64,000 nt of DNA from Periplaneta americana (taxonomy: Eukaryota > Arthropoda > Insecta > Blattodea > Blattidae), in contig NC_091124.1 of NCBI RefSeq assembly GCF_040183065.1, positions 61,574,501 to 61,638,500 on the forward strand, written 5' to 3'. The notes beneath the pieces are model-generated. The model was not told the DNA's origin. It did not search any database and worked only from the letters and a program-made list of their open reading frames with translations. A program made the position numbers and the translations under genes. Positions 45,591 to 59,011 of the stretch are shown piece by piece (position 1 is the first letter of the stretch; each line of letters opens with the position of its first letter).

Positions 45591-46113
45591 AGTGCAACAC
45601 GGACATTAAGCCATTTAGTTGCAGTAGGCATTTATTGCTTGTCAACACTGCTTTTAAAGATATTTCATCCCACATAAGGCAACCTACTTTGTCAGTGTGA
45701 GTCATCTTACTACAGGCATTCCTTAATATGTCGAATAATTTGTCACTAAAACCAACATCAGTGGTATACTTTCGCAAAACTCTAAGCAATGTAGCCTTAG
45801 AAGGAAAATTTAATAACTTCCTAATCATTCTATAGGCACTTGGGCTCTGTAAATAAATATTAAGAGCCTTTGGTTTCAATTCCGGTGACCACCGAACTCT
45901 CTGTACATACCTTGCATTTGAAGAGACACAATTTTTTACCAATTCATATAATGGCCCGGGAACCTTCTTCCTTAAAGTTGCAAGGGCAATGTCAATCTTC
46001 AGATCTCTCTGTGTGGTCTTGAGGACTCTTCCTCTCAGATGATGCAGTTGTACTCGAAGACTGCAAATTTTCCTCCTCTTCAGTGTTACTATCGGTGTGG
46101 CCGTGGTTTGCAT
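45586..46113 (-). pseudogene. P-type transposase fragment, minus strand
   Basis: Open for 175 codons: a basic leader, RWSPELKPKALNIYLQSPSA, YRMIRKLLNFPSKATLLRVL, DKVGCLMWDEISLKA. This is the domain before, and including, the first catalytic Asp. Same strand as the THAP exon at 48042, so likely its downstream exon. Truncated after the DE motif. The plus-strand fragment at 45215 is a diverged relative of the same segment (TLLRKF/TLLRVL, DELCCLICDE/DKVGCLMWDE). Confidence 0.8.
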
Positions 46114-47448
46114 TCTTGGGGGCTCCCCAGCCTCTTCTCACTGCCTCTCCTCTCTTGGGGGGTCACCAGCCTCTCTGGCGGGGGTCCTCTGTTTCTTCCC
46201 GTACAAAATAAAACAACCAAAAGGTTACAATTATGAACTGACAGCAAGAGTAAGTAGTCCTGTACCACCAAGGATAGAGGTTACAATTGAAGCGTTGGGC
46301 CGAATAATGGTTTATGTTACAATTTTTGCCATTATACTTTATCTTAGAATGTTATCAAGTTATTTCGTTTCAGGAACAGATTTGCGGAAATTCTTTCAAG
46401 ATGTGCTCACAGCTTGCTCTTGATGTCAGAAAGGAACTGTTTAAAATGTGTTACTCTCTTATAGTCAACATTTAAAAACTGTGTTTGTCATTGTCTTCAT
46501 TATTATTCTGCTCATGTTACAAACTTCTCCGATGTGTAATATGACTTTCAGTAACATACAATCTACACTTTGCTTAGTGTACAAAACATATTGATGGAAT
46601 AACGGTGTATGTTGCCCGTCCAATAGTAAATTATTTATGAGTGGAATGACGATGTAACATTTTCGTTCCTCCTGTTAGCAGATTGCAATACAGACCATTA
46701 TTCGCCCCAAAGCTTTAATTATGGGATCTACTTAGCCTGATACTTCACTATTTGTGTGAATGGCTTTTCTTTATGTATTCATTCACAATTTGCAATTACG
46801 ACAGAATTTATAGGTATAGATATGAAGCACTGAAATTGCATAATATAAAAGGCTTGCAGTTACTTAAGTAAGTTACCTTGACCATTGGAGATAGCTTCAA
46901 CTTTGCAAGGTATGGCTCCCGAAAGCTGTTGTGCAGTTTGTTGGGCTCTTTAACCATCAGATCTTATATGCCCAATGCTTCTAGGCATGCCTTGCATCTG
47001 AAAAAAATTGAAATAAAATGTAAAATAAATATAAATTATGAGCACAGGAAAACCATTTCATGGCACTTAATAAAATCACTTTGAGAACCAAGAAAAATTA
47101 AAATAAACTCCTCCAGTCAGCTTCACGTTAAAATACTAATTATCTCATCATTTCTATTGTAGGCCTAATTTTGGTCCAGGAAAAAATTCGTATTTAAAGA
47201 CAACATTTGTAAAAATACAATGTAGGCGAAACAAAAAATAAAATAAAATATAGGTGGATAAATATGTCATAAAATGGTTTAAGTATAAGCTACATCATCA
47301 TAGCTCACTGCAGCTGTTCCCTTTCACTTTATAGGCTATTAGAGTGATTTTATAAAGTGCCACGAAGTCACGTTCCTGTGCTTACGGTAATTTCATACAC
47401 ATATACAGTATAGGCTATATAACATTTAATTATATCATAAGTAGACTT

Positions 47449-47498
<50 letters not shown>

Positions 47499-47802
47499 GC
47501 AATTTATTATTATAAATATTACTATTATTATTTATAATAAATGTTACAAATATGTAAAGGTCTCGAGTAATAATATCACGCGGGGAATATTCAAGGAAAG
47601 GGTCTATTACTCTATTTTTTTCTATTGGAATATTGAAACTCCAGTACCAAGCTGCACACGACACGACGTGGTTTGCTGCAATTTTATTGGTTATATTCAG
47701 TGTTTGAAATAACTTTTTTTTCTCCCGTGTGTGGTGCGCAAAACAGCAAAGTTTCTCCTGCACTGTATAAAAAGCTTCGAAAATAAAAACAAAAAATGCA
47801 TC

Positions 47803-47848
<46 letters not shown>

Positions 47849-48041
47849 TATCAATAGAAATAATAATAAAAGTCTGTTAATATGTAACAGATGTTACAAA
47901 TTCTGTATATGTGTGTATGAATTAATATCTGATAACCTAACCTATATAATTTAAAATGATGCACGTGGCTAGCAAAATTTACAAGTATATCAAATTAGTT
48001 ATAAGTGATAACATTGCTATATATTGTAAATGAAAACTCAC
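46114..48041. other. Presumed intron of the P-like element
   Basis: Non-coding, AT-rich with simple repeats. A short GC-rich patch at about 46110-46200 (CTCCCCAGCCTCT...TCACCAGCCTCT, an imperfect tandem) is unexplained. Confidence 0.5.
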
Positions 48042-48138
48042 CTCTCACTATCCCAGGTATTTTGAAGAAACATTTCGAGTGGTGACTACTCTTCTTACTT
48101 CCGCAGTATGGATATTCGCATTTAATTCGTCTGGCCAT
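48042..48138 (-). CDS. THAP zinc-finger exon 1 of the P-like element
   Basis: ATG at 48138 encodes MARRIKCEYPYCGSKKSSHH then KCFFKIPGIVR. C-x4-C followed by F-F-x-I-P is the start of a THAP domain. It ends at GAGAG/GTGAGT, a near-consensus donor at 48041. It lies about 250 bp inside the right terminus, where P elements start their gene. Undamaged as an exon; the remaining ligands (C-x2-H) must be in a later exon that I could not find. Confidence 0.7.
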
Positions 48139-48400
48139 CTTCCCCTCGCCTAGGCAAGAAAATTCAATATGTCTTCTTCTTCAGTTCTTGAAATACGGCA
48201 AGAAATTGTTCCAGGACTAACAACTTAAACCAAGAGCACGCAAGTTCATTCTCCATTTCCAAGAGTCTAAAATCAGTGACAGAATGTTGGTAAGAGGCGA
48301 TGTTAGCGCTCATCGTGGCAGTGCCATAGAATTAACAGCGATTAACAGGGAATAGATACGATTGACCCCCTCTCTTCTATTTCTACACCTTGCTTTTAAA

Positions 48401-49690
<1,290 letters not shown>

Positions 49691-49898
49691 ATATCACCTT
49701 TAATATATTTCATAAAATCAATGAACACTGTATTATTGACCTAACATGTTTGTTTTATCATTAAATATAAATCACAATATTTTCGTTTGTTACTTTCAAT
49801 ACATCTACACTAGGCATCGTAGATTCTGAGACAGGATCATGTTCAACATATTCCAAGCTCAATTCCCAGGAATTCGCACTATTTTCTTTAAAAGTTAT
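49691..49898 (-). pseudogene. 5' region of hAT-1
   Basis: Contains a short minus-strand frame (NSANSWELSLEYVEHDPVSE) upstream of the transposase blocks. It may be the start of the hAT-1 gene or leader. The sequence continues at 62375 after removal of hAT-3. Confidence 0.4.
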
Positions 49899-50746
49899 GT
49901 TATAGCTAGGGACTGGAATTTTATGTAATATCAAGGTGTGAAATATGTACATATTTATGTAAGAAAAATAAGCTGAATATGTACCAAAATATGTAAAATC
50001 ATGAAAATATTTAATATCAATATCTGGCAGGTATACGATAGGTAAGATTCTCCAATTGTGATTTCATAGAGCACCCGACTTTTTTACAGCACACTTGACA
50101 CATTACTATTTTTCCATCTGTAGTGAAAGCTTCGTCCATCGCAATCCATTATTTTATTTTTGTCGTTAGAGTTGGAGATACAGGGGCCATTTTAGTTAGT
50201 TAAGGGGAGACTCTAGTGAAAATTGTAACTTTTGTAATTTTTATCGGATTCTAATGAAATTCATACCCCTAAAGGAATGTAATAAATCAACATTCTGTGC
50301 AAAATTTCAGTTCAATTGGACAAATAGTTTCTGAGTTATCAACATTTTAATTATGATATGCAAATTCAAAATGCTCTACGTCAATCACATTTTCAGTACT
50401 TTTTTTTTTCCTACTTTATTATACACTTATTAATAATTCCAAGTTGTCATTTCAACTTTCAATCACTTTATGTTGAAATAAAAAAAATTATTAATTATGT
50501 ACTGTCCATTCCGCTGAAAATTTAGCATATTTTGATATTCAACAACCAGTAACGGGAGTATTTTTAATTCTACATAAAGAGTGCAAACTACAGTTTTTTA
50601 AGCAGCTTTCGAAGTGTGTGTCTTCCAAATTTGAAAACAATCAGATGAAAATTATGTGTTACAGAGCATTTTGAAGGTATAAAAATGTAGTTTTGAGATA
50701 CAGGCAATTTTTTTAAATGAGACATGCATATAATGTACTTACATAT

Positions 50747-52657
50747 CTAAAACAGCCCAGCACCATATGTTTGGCCTTCCCTTTCCTTTGCTTTCTTTTC
50801 TCGTGTACTTTTTTTCAGCTTTCTAGTTAGTCGTGCCCTTTTTTGCTTCTCTGCCCTTTTCAATTCACTCAATTGAGTACGCTTTCTGTCTCGCCTAGTC
50901 AGAATATTCTTTGCTACCTCTGTCAATTTCCCCTCCCCAATTGTTATTTTTACAAGTTGACTTTGCAGGCATCCCATATTAAATTCAGCAACTGCATTTG
51001 CCACTGCAATGTTAATTTTGATTTTTGAGACAAATGTGCCTTTAGGACATTTTCTCCATATAAGAGAATGGACACTCTCATTTGCATTCTGGGTAGCGCC
51101 ACGTGTACATTTGCTCAACAGTTCAGTACTGGTTAGACGTGCGCAAAGGGGTGCAATTGCTTCTAGTGTTGCTTCTGATAACTGGAGTTTCATGTTCTTG
51201 TGACTCTGAGGCTCCTCTCCCTTTGCCTTACTCCGATTATAAAAACACCAAGAGTCGAGTCCAATTGGACATTTGTCGTGACGAGGTTTTTCATCTGTTG
51301 ACACTGAATGTGACAAGGTTGCAACAAACCCCCTCCGCATTGCTCTGACATCAGGCATCCCATTTACAATTGCAGCCCTATAATAATTTGTCAGTGCAGA
51401 AATGGCTTTTTCATTTAATTTTCCAGCGCCCCGCCCGCCAAGCTTAACATTTTCAGATTTGTTTTCTTTTACTAACTTTCTCAAGCCAGTGCCCATTCTC
51501 TTTGCAACATGATTGATGCATTCCTCTTTATTTATTTCAACACCTGCTCCATACACAGCCAGTGTTTTCAAATGCAGGTGTGTTTTTGCATCCCCATCAG
51601 AGAGTACTGTAGTGTATCGCATGCCACATTCTTTTTCAGACCTCAACCATAGCCTCTCTGCTGCAACCATCTCCATAGCATTGGAGCTACCTGTGTAATT
51701 TTTGTTGCAATCCCCAGATTTTTCATGACCATCTAGCCAAAATTTGTACTCTGGGGAATTTTCACCTAGATCAGCAGCAGCGAATGAACATGCATGGCAA
51801 AATTTTGAAAGTACCTCATAATCAACAACTAGGCCTGTCAATATATCTATTACTAACCCTACACCATACAGTGAAGTATGGCCACGTTTATGCCAGGTAC
51901 CATCATATGACACTGCTATGTCCATTACATTGCTGGATTTCAGTGTTCACATACTTCATGAGCTTCTCGTACTGCTCTGCGAGACCGGGAGAGGATTTTT
52001 TGGTTATAGCAATCAGTTTCTTTTAGCAATTTTGTCAAGATGACTTTGATATGTACCAAGTGCCATACCTTTCATGCCAACCACAGAGCAGAATGTCTGC
52101 ATAGCAGAATGACCTGAACCAGTGCTAACAAAAGCCTCAACCATTTTTTTTTTTACTTCAAATGGTGGCCTCTTACTATCAGATTTTGTCTGTGGGCTAC
52201 TGAAGGTCTCACCACAGTTTGTACCACAGGCAGTACATTTTACCACTAATTTGGTTGCAAACCCTTTGTTCTCCCTCATTTGCAATTCTAAAGCGTTATT
52301 GTCACATTCATAACACTTCAGATTTTTTAACAGTTCACCCCACACATTTTTATGAACTAACAAATAATTTGAAGGCAATGCTTGTTCAATCTCACCTGCA
52401 GAAGTGGTTTCAAACATCTTTAGCTTCTTGGTGCTTGTTGATAAAGAGGGGGATGACATTTCCTGAGGCTCATGAACAGCAGATGGACCTGCCTGGCAAT
52501 TAGGGAGGTTAATTACACCTGGCTGGGGTTGACAGAGGTTAGGCCTAGTTTCTGCAGCACACTGTTTTGCAAATTTGCATTTTACAGCATGCTGCGCTTT
52601 TCATGTCCTTTTGGAGGGGCGTTTTTTGTGGGCACGACTTCTAGATAATCTCTCCAT
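50747..52657 (-). pseudogene. Mutator-like/Kolobok-type transposase
   Basis: Main minus-strand frame of 392 codons: DIAVSYDGTWHKRGHTSLYG (catalytic Asp block), GLVVDYEVLSKFC, SSNAMEMVAAERLW, TTVLSDGDAKTH (second Asp), INHVAKRMGTGL, KPRHDKCPIGLDSWCFY and ATQNANESVHSLIW (Glu block). A further 148 codons upstream (52013-52459) contain KNLKCYECDNN and CTACGTNC, two Cys pairs of a zinc ribbon. The two are separated by a stop and a short frameshift near 51930-52015; another TGA lies near 52601. The catalytic residues are visible and only a few lesions inactivate it, so the copy is young. Confidence 0.85.
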
Positions 52658-52787
52658 GCTGTAATTTCAACACAATAATTACTAGAATGACCTATAGTAA
52701 TTTAGGCCTAGACCTTACTAGCATTGTATGTATTACTAATACATATATACGTGAATCTTATAAATCATTTTAAATATAACTACAAAA

Positions 52788-52829
<42 letters not shown>

Positions 52830-53034
52830 TATAAATACCAATAAAACCATAGTCTGTGAATAAGTTATTATAAAACACGTTGAAATTACCTTACAAGTAG
52901 CAACAAGTAGTCTCACAATATGTGTAAACAAAGATCACGCGGCAACCGGAAGGAACGAGAAAAAGAATAACGATGCTTTCTTTCGGCTCCAAGTAGTATT
53001 GCCAGTAAACCAATAGATGGGAGAAGTGTATAGT
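52658..53034. other. 5' flank of the Kolobok-like gene
   Basis: AT-rich with (AT)n at about 52791-52824. Promoter elements not identified. Confidence 0.5.
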
Positions 53035-53038
53035 TCAT

Positions 53039-53224
53039 TGTAGCTAGAATACAATATACTGAGTAAATGAAACTCAAGAACAGTTTTTATTTCTCGTCAG
53101 AAAAGATAAAAAAAAATTCACAACAAAACCGTTGCCAAGGAGAACTGAATTTCCATAGCCCACTTCGTTGTATCATGAACATAGACGTAGGCCAGTTGTG
53201 ACTGCAGAACTCAGAGCCTTCACA
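53039..53224 (-). repeat. Gypsy 3' LTR (left)
   Basis: Begins TGTAGCTAGAATACAA and ends ...GAGCCTTCACA, 186 bp. Nearly identical to 54981-55159. Left TSD copy TCAT at 53035-53038. The purine-rich tract (minus strand CTGGGAGGGGAG) beside its inner end is the polypurine tract. Confidence 0.9.
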
Positions 53225-54895
53225 TGTACTCCCCTCCCAGTGACGCTGAGTCACGAAACTTTTCTTGCACCAGGATAAGTTCTGAATGGTTGAGGATTTG
53301 AAGAACTTGGTCGTTGATGATCGGAGGTCTTGTTCCCATCATCTTCAGAGAAGACTTCATAGAAAGCTTGCTTAAGTCTTTCTGTGGAAATGGTTTTAGG
53401 GCTCCCGTGAATATCGACTTCGAACACGTAGTCAGATATCCTACGAAGAATATATACGGTCCTTCATACGGTGGTACAAGGGATCCTTTAGTTGCCACAC
53501 GAACAAAGACATGCGTACACGTATATAATGTCTTATGCTGAAAAGCTCTTCTGTTGCAGTGGTGAGCAGCGGGAGTCGATCTGACAGTGCGCATTAACTG
53601 TCTGTGTTTTTCAGCGAAGGCTGGCTGCGATAGTTCGGTTTGATCGTCGACGAAAAACTCTCCCGGAAGTCTTAGTGTCGCTCCGTAAACCATTTCAGCG
53701 GGCGAAGCGTCACAATCTTCTTTGATGCTGGAGCGCAATCCAAGAAGGACAGCCGGTAAGATATCGAGCCAACATTTAGATCCCGTGTGACACATGATAG
53801 CGGCTTTCAGTGATCTATGCCAACGCTCTATCATGCCGTTTGAGGCGGGATGAAAGGCTGTCGTGCGTATTTTTGAAGAACCAATGAGATTACAAAACGC
53901 TCGAAAAATAGCTGATTCAAATTGCGAGCCTCTGTCTGTTGTAATAGTGGCAGGTGCGCCGAATCTTGCGATCCAAGTCCTGAAGAATGCGTCTACAATA
54001 GTCTCTGCAGAAACTTCAGATATCGGGACCGCTTCAGGCCATCTTGTGAATCTATCAATCATTGTCAGGCAATACTGAAAACCTTTGGCAACTGGAAGCG
54101 GACCAATGATATCTATATGTACGTGAGCGAACCGTGCGCTTGGCATAGGAATGTGTAGGGGCACATTTTTGTGGTGACGATTTATTTTACTTCTCTGGCA
54201 CTGAAGACACATACGAGCCCACAGCATAATTTCTTTATTCATTCTAGGCCAAACAAACTTGCGCTGTATAAGTTTCTTAGTTGCTTTACCGCTAGGGTGA
54301 GACAGGTTGTGAATGTTATCGAAAACTTTCTTACGAAGACAAGATGGGATGTAAGGTCGAATAACCTGCGTCGAAACATCACAATAAATTTCTTCCTTTG
54401 ATTCAGTCAGCGGAATTTTTGTTAATTTTAAGCTGGTCGAATTAGATTGAAGATGTTGAAGTTCTTCATCAGCAGCCTGTGCGGCCATAAGGTCATCTGC
54501 AGATATTAGCGTCGGCATGTCTATGGCACCTATACGTGACAAACAGTCTGCTACAGTGTTGTCTGCACCCTTAACGTGGACGATTTGCGTCGTAAATTGA
54601 CTAATGAAATCCAAGTGACGGAGCTGCCTAGGCGAAGCTTTGTCCGCACTTTGATTAAAAGCGTGAATCAATGGTTTGTGATCAGTTACGATAATCAGTC
54701 TTCGTCCTTCAACCATACAACGAAAATACTTAAGGCTTTTGTAAATTGCTAACAGTTCACGATCATATGTGCTGTATTTAATTTCCGCATTGGTATGTTT
54801 CTTAGAGAAAAAACCCAAAGGTTCCCAACGACCGAAATTATACTGCTCGAGCACAGCGCCAGAAGAAATATCAGCGAAGAGCTAGAGTAGCATTG
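53220..54895 (-). pseudogene. Gypsy RNase H-integrase polyprotein fragment
   Basis: More than 540 codons open on the minus strand: RNase H (PLGFFSKKHTNAEIKYSTYD, RELLAIYKSLKYFR, VTDHKPL), a chromodomain-less integrase with the H-x4-H...C-x2-C zinc knuckle (HNLSHPSGK ... CLQCQRS), then the D-D-E core (VHIDIIGPL, ITTDRGSQFES, NGMIERWHRSLK) and a C-terminal tail ending SLGGEYM. Reading frame is intact, but with RT and protease missing the copy cannot move by itself. Confidence 0.9.
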
Positions 54896-54980
54896 TCCCG
54901 TGGGTGAACTAAGAGAGTCGCTTTTGCTGAATTGTTTTGTATCTTCGTGCGTGTTCATATCACGTCGGGGTCACCAATAT
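53225..54980 (-). mobile_element. Gypsy/Ty3 internal region, gag-to-RT deleted
   Basis: Only about 1.75 kb remains between the LTRs. Next to the right LTR the minus strand reads ATTGGTGACCCCGACGTG, the likely primer-binding site, and then ATG with MNTHEDTKQFSKSDS, apparently the gag start. After about 20 codons this jumps straight into RNase H (near 54895), so most of gag, protease and RT were deleted. No envelope-like gene. Confidence 0.85.
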
Positions 54981-55159
54981 TGTAGCTAGAATACAATATA
55001 CTGAGTAAATGAAACTCAAGAACAGTTTTTATTTCTCGTCAGAAAAGATACAAAAAAATTCACAACAAAACCGTTGCCAAGGAGAACTGAATTTCCATAG
55101 CCCACTTCGTTGTATCATGAACATAGACGTAGGCAATTGTGACTGCAGAACTCAGAGCC
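54981..55159 (-). repeat. Gypsy 5' LTR (right), interrupted by E1 and E2
   Basis: Matches 53039-53224 up to TCAGAGCC, where E1 begins. The last LTR bases (CTACA) are at 57051-57055, repeated at 59003-59007 by the E2 duplication, followed by the TSD TCAT at 59008-59011. TGTAG...CTACA gives the expected inverted LTR ends. Confidence 0.85.
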
Positions 55160-57042
55160 ACTACCATCGTGATCTAATACAGGCCGTAAGGCAGACCACG
55201 TGACTCGCTTAACAGCTGATCGCGAAAGGCGGTCTTTCAACCATATGAATTAGTTGCAGTGCATGAAGAATAACATATATATCTCTGAAATGCAGTGTAA
55301 TTGCGTCAGTAAAATTTTAAACAGTGATTGTGAGACACTTGAGACACAATTTACTTGCAATTTAAGGTATAATATTATTTTTTGTGTGAAAATTACGTTG
55401 TTGTAGGCAAAGTTCGTATGTGTAATACCTGCCTTTATTTCGATTAAATATTGCGCCCTTATGTGGTTAAGTGAAATTTTGGTCTTATAAACAGTAGGCT
55501 AAATATGTGTAATAATATATACGTGAAAGTGAAACATTGACTGGCATGTAAAGTAAGTTGTAATTAGGCCTAAGTGCAGCGTTACCGATGTTACTCTTGT
55601 CTAATCCATTATTGTTAGTTTACCGTATTTGTCTTATTAAATTTAAATTATTGCGCCCTTTTTATTTGTGAATAATCTACATTATACGAGTAAATAATAC
55701 GACGTTTGATAATATACACAGTTTGAACTAAAAACGAGATACATATAGTATATTACGAACAATTATACCCTATAGTTTTCATTACTGTTACAGTATCTAG
55801 AATTGTAATTAGTTGAAATAAGCACTCATGCTTCATTACGAAATTCTTGCACATTCATTTATGCACGTTTCAACAATTTTTAGTTGCATCGTACGCATAT
55901 TTTAATGTGTTGAAGTTATAGGTTATGTTTATTCTATCAGTACTTTCCTTATTTCCATATTCGCAATTATGCATTATAATTAAGCATAACGCTACGTATA
56001 ACTTATAAATGCAATTTGTCTACACTTCAATTGTATTTATTCGTTTCAGATGGTACTCCAGTCTGAAGTCTGATTAGTTTAATATGTTACTAGGGCTAAA
56101 CTAGCGCTGAGGTAGTTCCCTTCGTATTCATACATCTTGCATATACAAATTAGTTCGGTTCGTTCAGGATTTTAATATGCCTTGCTTATAGGATCAAATG
56201 CATCTCCACAAAAAATAAATTCAACTGTTTTCAGTTCAGAAATAACCGGAACTATACCTCAGCGCTACTAAGTAATATAACGTATGTACATTTCATATGA
56301 GGGACTGTGGTGAATTTTCTACCTATAAGTAAGGACGGTAACCGTGTTCTGAAGTTTATCCTAAAAATATATTCTTCTTTATTAAATCTCAAAACCGTTT
56401 TCGTTCTCAACTTAAGCCTAAAATGTTGACGCAGATAGGTTATGTTAACATGGTAAATTCTCTTCACATAAAAATAACACAGTTTTATTTATTATTCCTG
56501 CCACATTATGCAACACATAAATGGAACTTATGCACTTATTACATTGAATAAAATTTTAATTGTATTATTTACTTGTTCCCTACTTTACTGGGTTGTAATG
56601 AATTGTATTTATATAACCTACCAGATTAACACACAACTGTACATACACTAATTTCATAGGAGGGACTGTGGTAAACTTTGTACCTACAAGTAAGGAAGGT
56701 AGACGTGCTAAATTAAAATCACAATATAAATAATTCTTCTTTATTAAATCTCAAAATAGCTTTCATTCCAAACTTAAAATGTTGATGCAACCAGGTTATG
56801 TTACCATGTAAAACTCCGTTCACATTAAAATAACACAGTTTTGTAATTATTTCTGCAACATATTATGCAATAAGAAGTGTGAAGGGGTCTTATACACACA
56901 TTACACTAAATAAAATTGAGCGCAGACACGCTATAAAGTAATATATTTCACTCAGCTCCGTATACTCAAATAGAAAAGCCCGACTCATCGAGTGACGTCA
57001 CACAACCTGCATTACGGCCTGGTCTAGATCACGATGGCAGTG
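55160..57042. mobile_element. E1: non-autonomous P-like element in the gypsy LTR
   Basis: Ends (C)ACTACCATCGTGATCTA and the complement of CACTGCCATCGTGATCTA, with CAGGCCGTAA following in both. TCAGAGCC at 55152-55159 and 57043-57050 is the 7-8-bp duplication. Removing it restores a continuous LTR end. No coding sequence recognised. CA-start termini and 8-bp TSD suggest the P superfamily, but no protein confirms it. Confidence 0.75.
56268..56940. repeat. Two-copy tandem repeat inside E1, about 360-bp period
   Basis: Shared blocks in order: GAGGGACTGTGGT, AAGTAAGGA, TTCTTCTTTATTAAATCTCA, AGGTTATGTTA and AAATAACACAGTTTT. Copies begin near 56268 and 56628. Confidence 0.85.
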
Positions 57043-57949
57043 TCAGAGCCCTACATCACAGTCTAATAGATACAGTCTCGCAACTCATACGTATAAAATA
57101 TGCCAACATTTGACAGCTGACGCGACAGTAGCCCTCTAGCGGCAGGCAAGTTAAAAGTGTGCACACGACATATGATAACACATCAGAAAACGGGTTTTGC
57201 GTAATTTATTTTATATTTTTATGCTAAACAATAAGTGTATATGGTTCTTATTAATTCTACTTTAGAATCCTTGAAGAATTTTACACGCAGTTAATCTGCA
57301 AGTTTCAGAAGCTGGGAATACACGTAATTCTCTCTGCTCCTTACAGCTGAATCATGGCCCTGATCACGTATCATGGTTTGAAATAATATAATTGTTCGTG
57401 CGTGGTCGGTTAATTCAATTCATTCATAAATATATTTATGAATCATTGGAACTTTATATTTCCTGTGAGAAGAGTAAAAATTAGTAGCTTCAAAACTGTA
57501 GGGCATATCTCGTAGGGTAGGCCTACATCGCGTGGTGAACTCCTTTCCCTATTTCCTGAGAAATTAACGATTTTGCATACCGCAAATTGGGGTAAACTCG
57601 GCCGCTGAGGTAAACTTGAAAATAAAGAAAATGGGAGGATTTAAACATTAATATGAAGTTCATTATTTTTCCATTTCTTAAGAACCTGTATTTCCTTTAT
57701 TATTTTGAGTCACAAATAGTGCTGATGTTATGGTTTAAATTTTTATGGTAAGTTTACCGCATTTTACATTACATTTCCAGTTTTCACTAATGCCTAATTT
57801 TAACTTATCCTACCTATATAATACGTAATTTACATGCACTTACTGTTAATATGACGTAGGTGAGAACAAATAAATGAACACACAATTTTGTTAAAAAAAA
57901 TTGTAACTTCAATTAACTCAGAAAATGTAGGCCTAATTTTATTTTCAGA

Positions 57950-58170
57950 GCAGAAGTGGTGTAAGTCAAAAATGGGTAATGAGGAGTTAAAGTAATCATT
58001 CTGTAAAATTCAGCGCAAAGTGGCAGTTAATATTGAATGTATTTAAACTATTGATAGTCAGTGAATAGCACGAAGGATATATTAATTGCTACATTGCGCT
58101 GTATTTTACAGAATTTTTACTTTAAACCTCATTATCTGATTTTGACTTACACCACTTCTGCACTGAACGG
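57950..58170. repeat. Palindromic unit in E2, about 85-bp arms
   Basis: GCAGAAGTGGTGTAAGTCAA-type sequence at 57953 is inverted at 58140-58160, the arms continuing to TTAATA near 58036 and 58083. About 85 percent paired. It may be a small MITE or a snap-back of the E2 interior. Confidence 0.8.
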
Positions 58171-58701
58171 CTCAAATAATCACTGGGAATGTAAAATCAA
58201 CACCAATAACAGTCATGCAAATTATTACAGAAAAGATTGCTTTTTATATTAAATTTAAAAAGGCTCTTTTATTTCTTGAGAACTTAATATGTCTGCCACA
58301 TGAATCTACACCAACACATCAGAAATTTATCGACACGGTCTGGATTTATTCAAGAAGTGAATATTTTGCAAAAGGATTACTATATTCCATGAATTCTTGC
58401 AAAATATACACCATGATACATACTTGAATGCTATATAACATTCAGCTTTTCAAAACTATAAAGAAAAACACGAATACAAAAATTATGGCATTACTTGCAT
58501 TAAAAACTGTAGATATATTATCCAAAATCGGAATGGTTACACATTTACACATATGATCTCTGCAAAACAATAATATACTGTAACAGGTATTTACTTTGTT
58601 TTTATTTAAACTGTCCTTCCTGACATACAAATAGGTAACTGATAACTAATAAATGTTTTATAGAACACAATACGTATGCTACCTACAACTTGGATTATTG
58701 G

Positions 58702-58824
58702 TTATGGCTGATTTATGATTTTCTCTTGGTCTTTAGGGAATCTGAAGAACGACAAATTCGGAGATTTAAACTTCTTGTTACTGCAAATTTCGTCATTGCA
58801 CACATTGCCTTTATTCCGACGCAT
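58702..58824 (-). pseudogene. THAP zinc-finger N-terminal exon of E2
   Basis: ATG at 58824: MRRNKGNVCNDEICSNKKF then SPNLSFFRFPKD, the C-x4-C...F-F-R-F-P start of a THAP domain. 40 codons before a stop. Same exon as 22283-22405 with few substitutions. No GT donor directly follows the conserved part, so splicing to the second half is uncertain. Confidence 0.7.
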
Positions 58825-59011
58825 GATTAAAACGTTATTATAACATCTCGCATCCCTTTAAAGCACGTGCTCGATGTATCAACCCTATGACCAGTGCCTT
58901 GCCTGCCGCTTGAGCGCTAGTGTCGCGAATGTTGGCAAAAAAAGTGTTGAAGTTGCGCGACAGTATGTATTAGACTCAAGTAGGCCGTGTATTAGACTGT
59001 GCCTACATCAT

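Larger units (their letters stand above)
43275..48392 (-). mobile_element. P-superfamily transposon, 5.1 kb, TSD CTTTTAAA
   Basis: Starts CAAGAGGAGTAGAATAGAAG and ends with the complement of CAAGGTGTAGAAATAGAAG; both continue into GAGAGGGG(C/G)TCAA, giving TIRs of about 31 bp. The 8-bp duplication CTTTTAAA at 43267-43274 and 48393-48400 and the CA-start ends match P elements. The minus strand carries a THAP exon near the right end and a P-type transposase block. The unit also holds (AT)n at 43793-43843 and 47807-47846 and (ATT)n at 47451-47499. Confidence 0.85.
57057..59001 (-). mobile_element. E2: P-like element carrying a THAP exon
   Basis: CACAGTCTAATA(G/C)A ends in inverted orientation, with related sequence continuing to ...AGCGGCAGGCAAG (57062-57150 against 58890-58990). 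CCTACAT at 57050-57056 and 59002-59008 is a 7-bp duplication. A THAP exon lies 180 bp inside the right end on the minus strand. A truncated relative is at 22097-23015. No transposase domain remains, so it is non-autonomous. Confidence 0.75.

Noticed and set aside
58215-58427. Open frame MQIITEKIAFYIK..., also open at 22715-22900
   Set aside because: It is antisense to the THAP-bearing strand of E2. The two copies differ mostly by amino-acid-changing substitutions, so there is no sign of selection.
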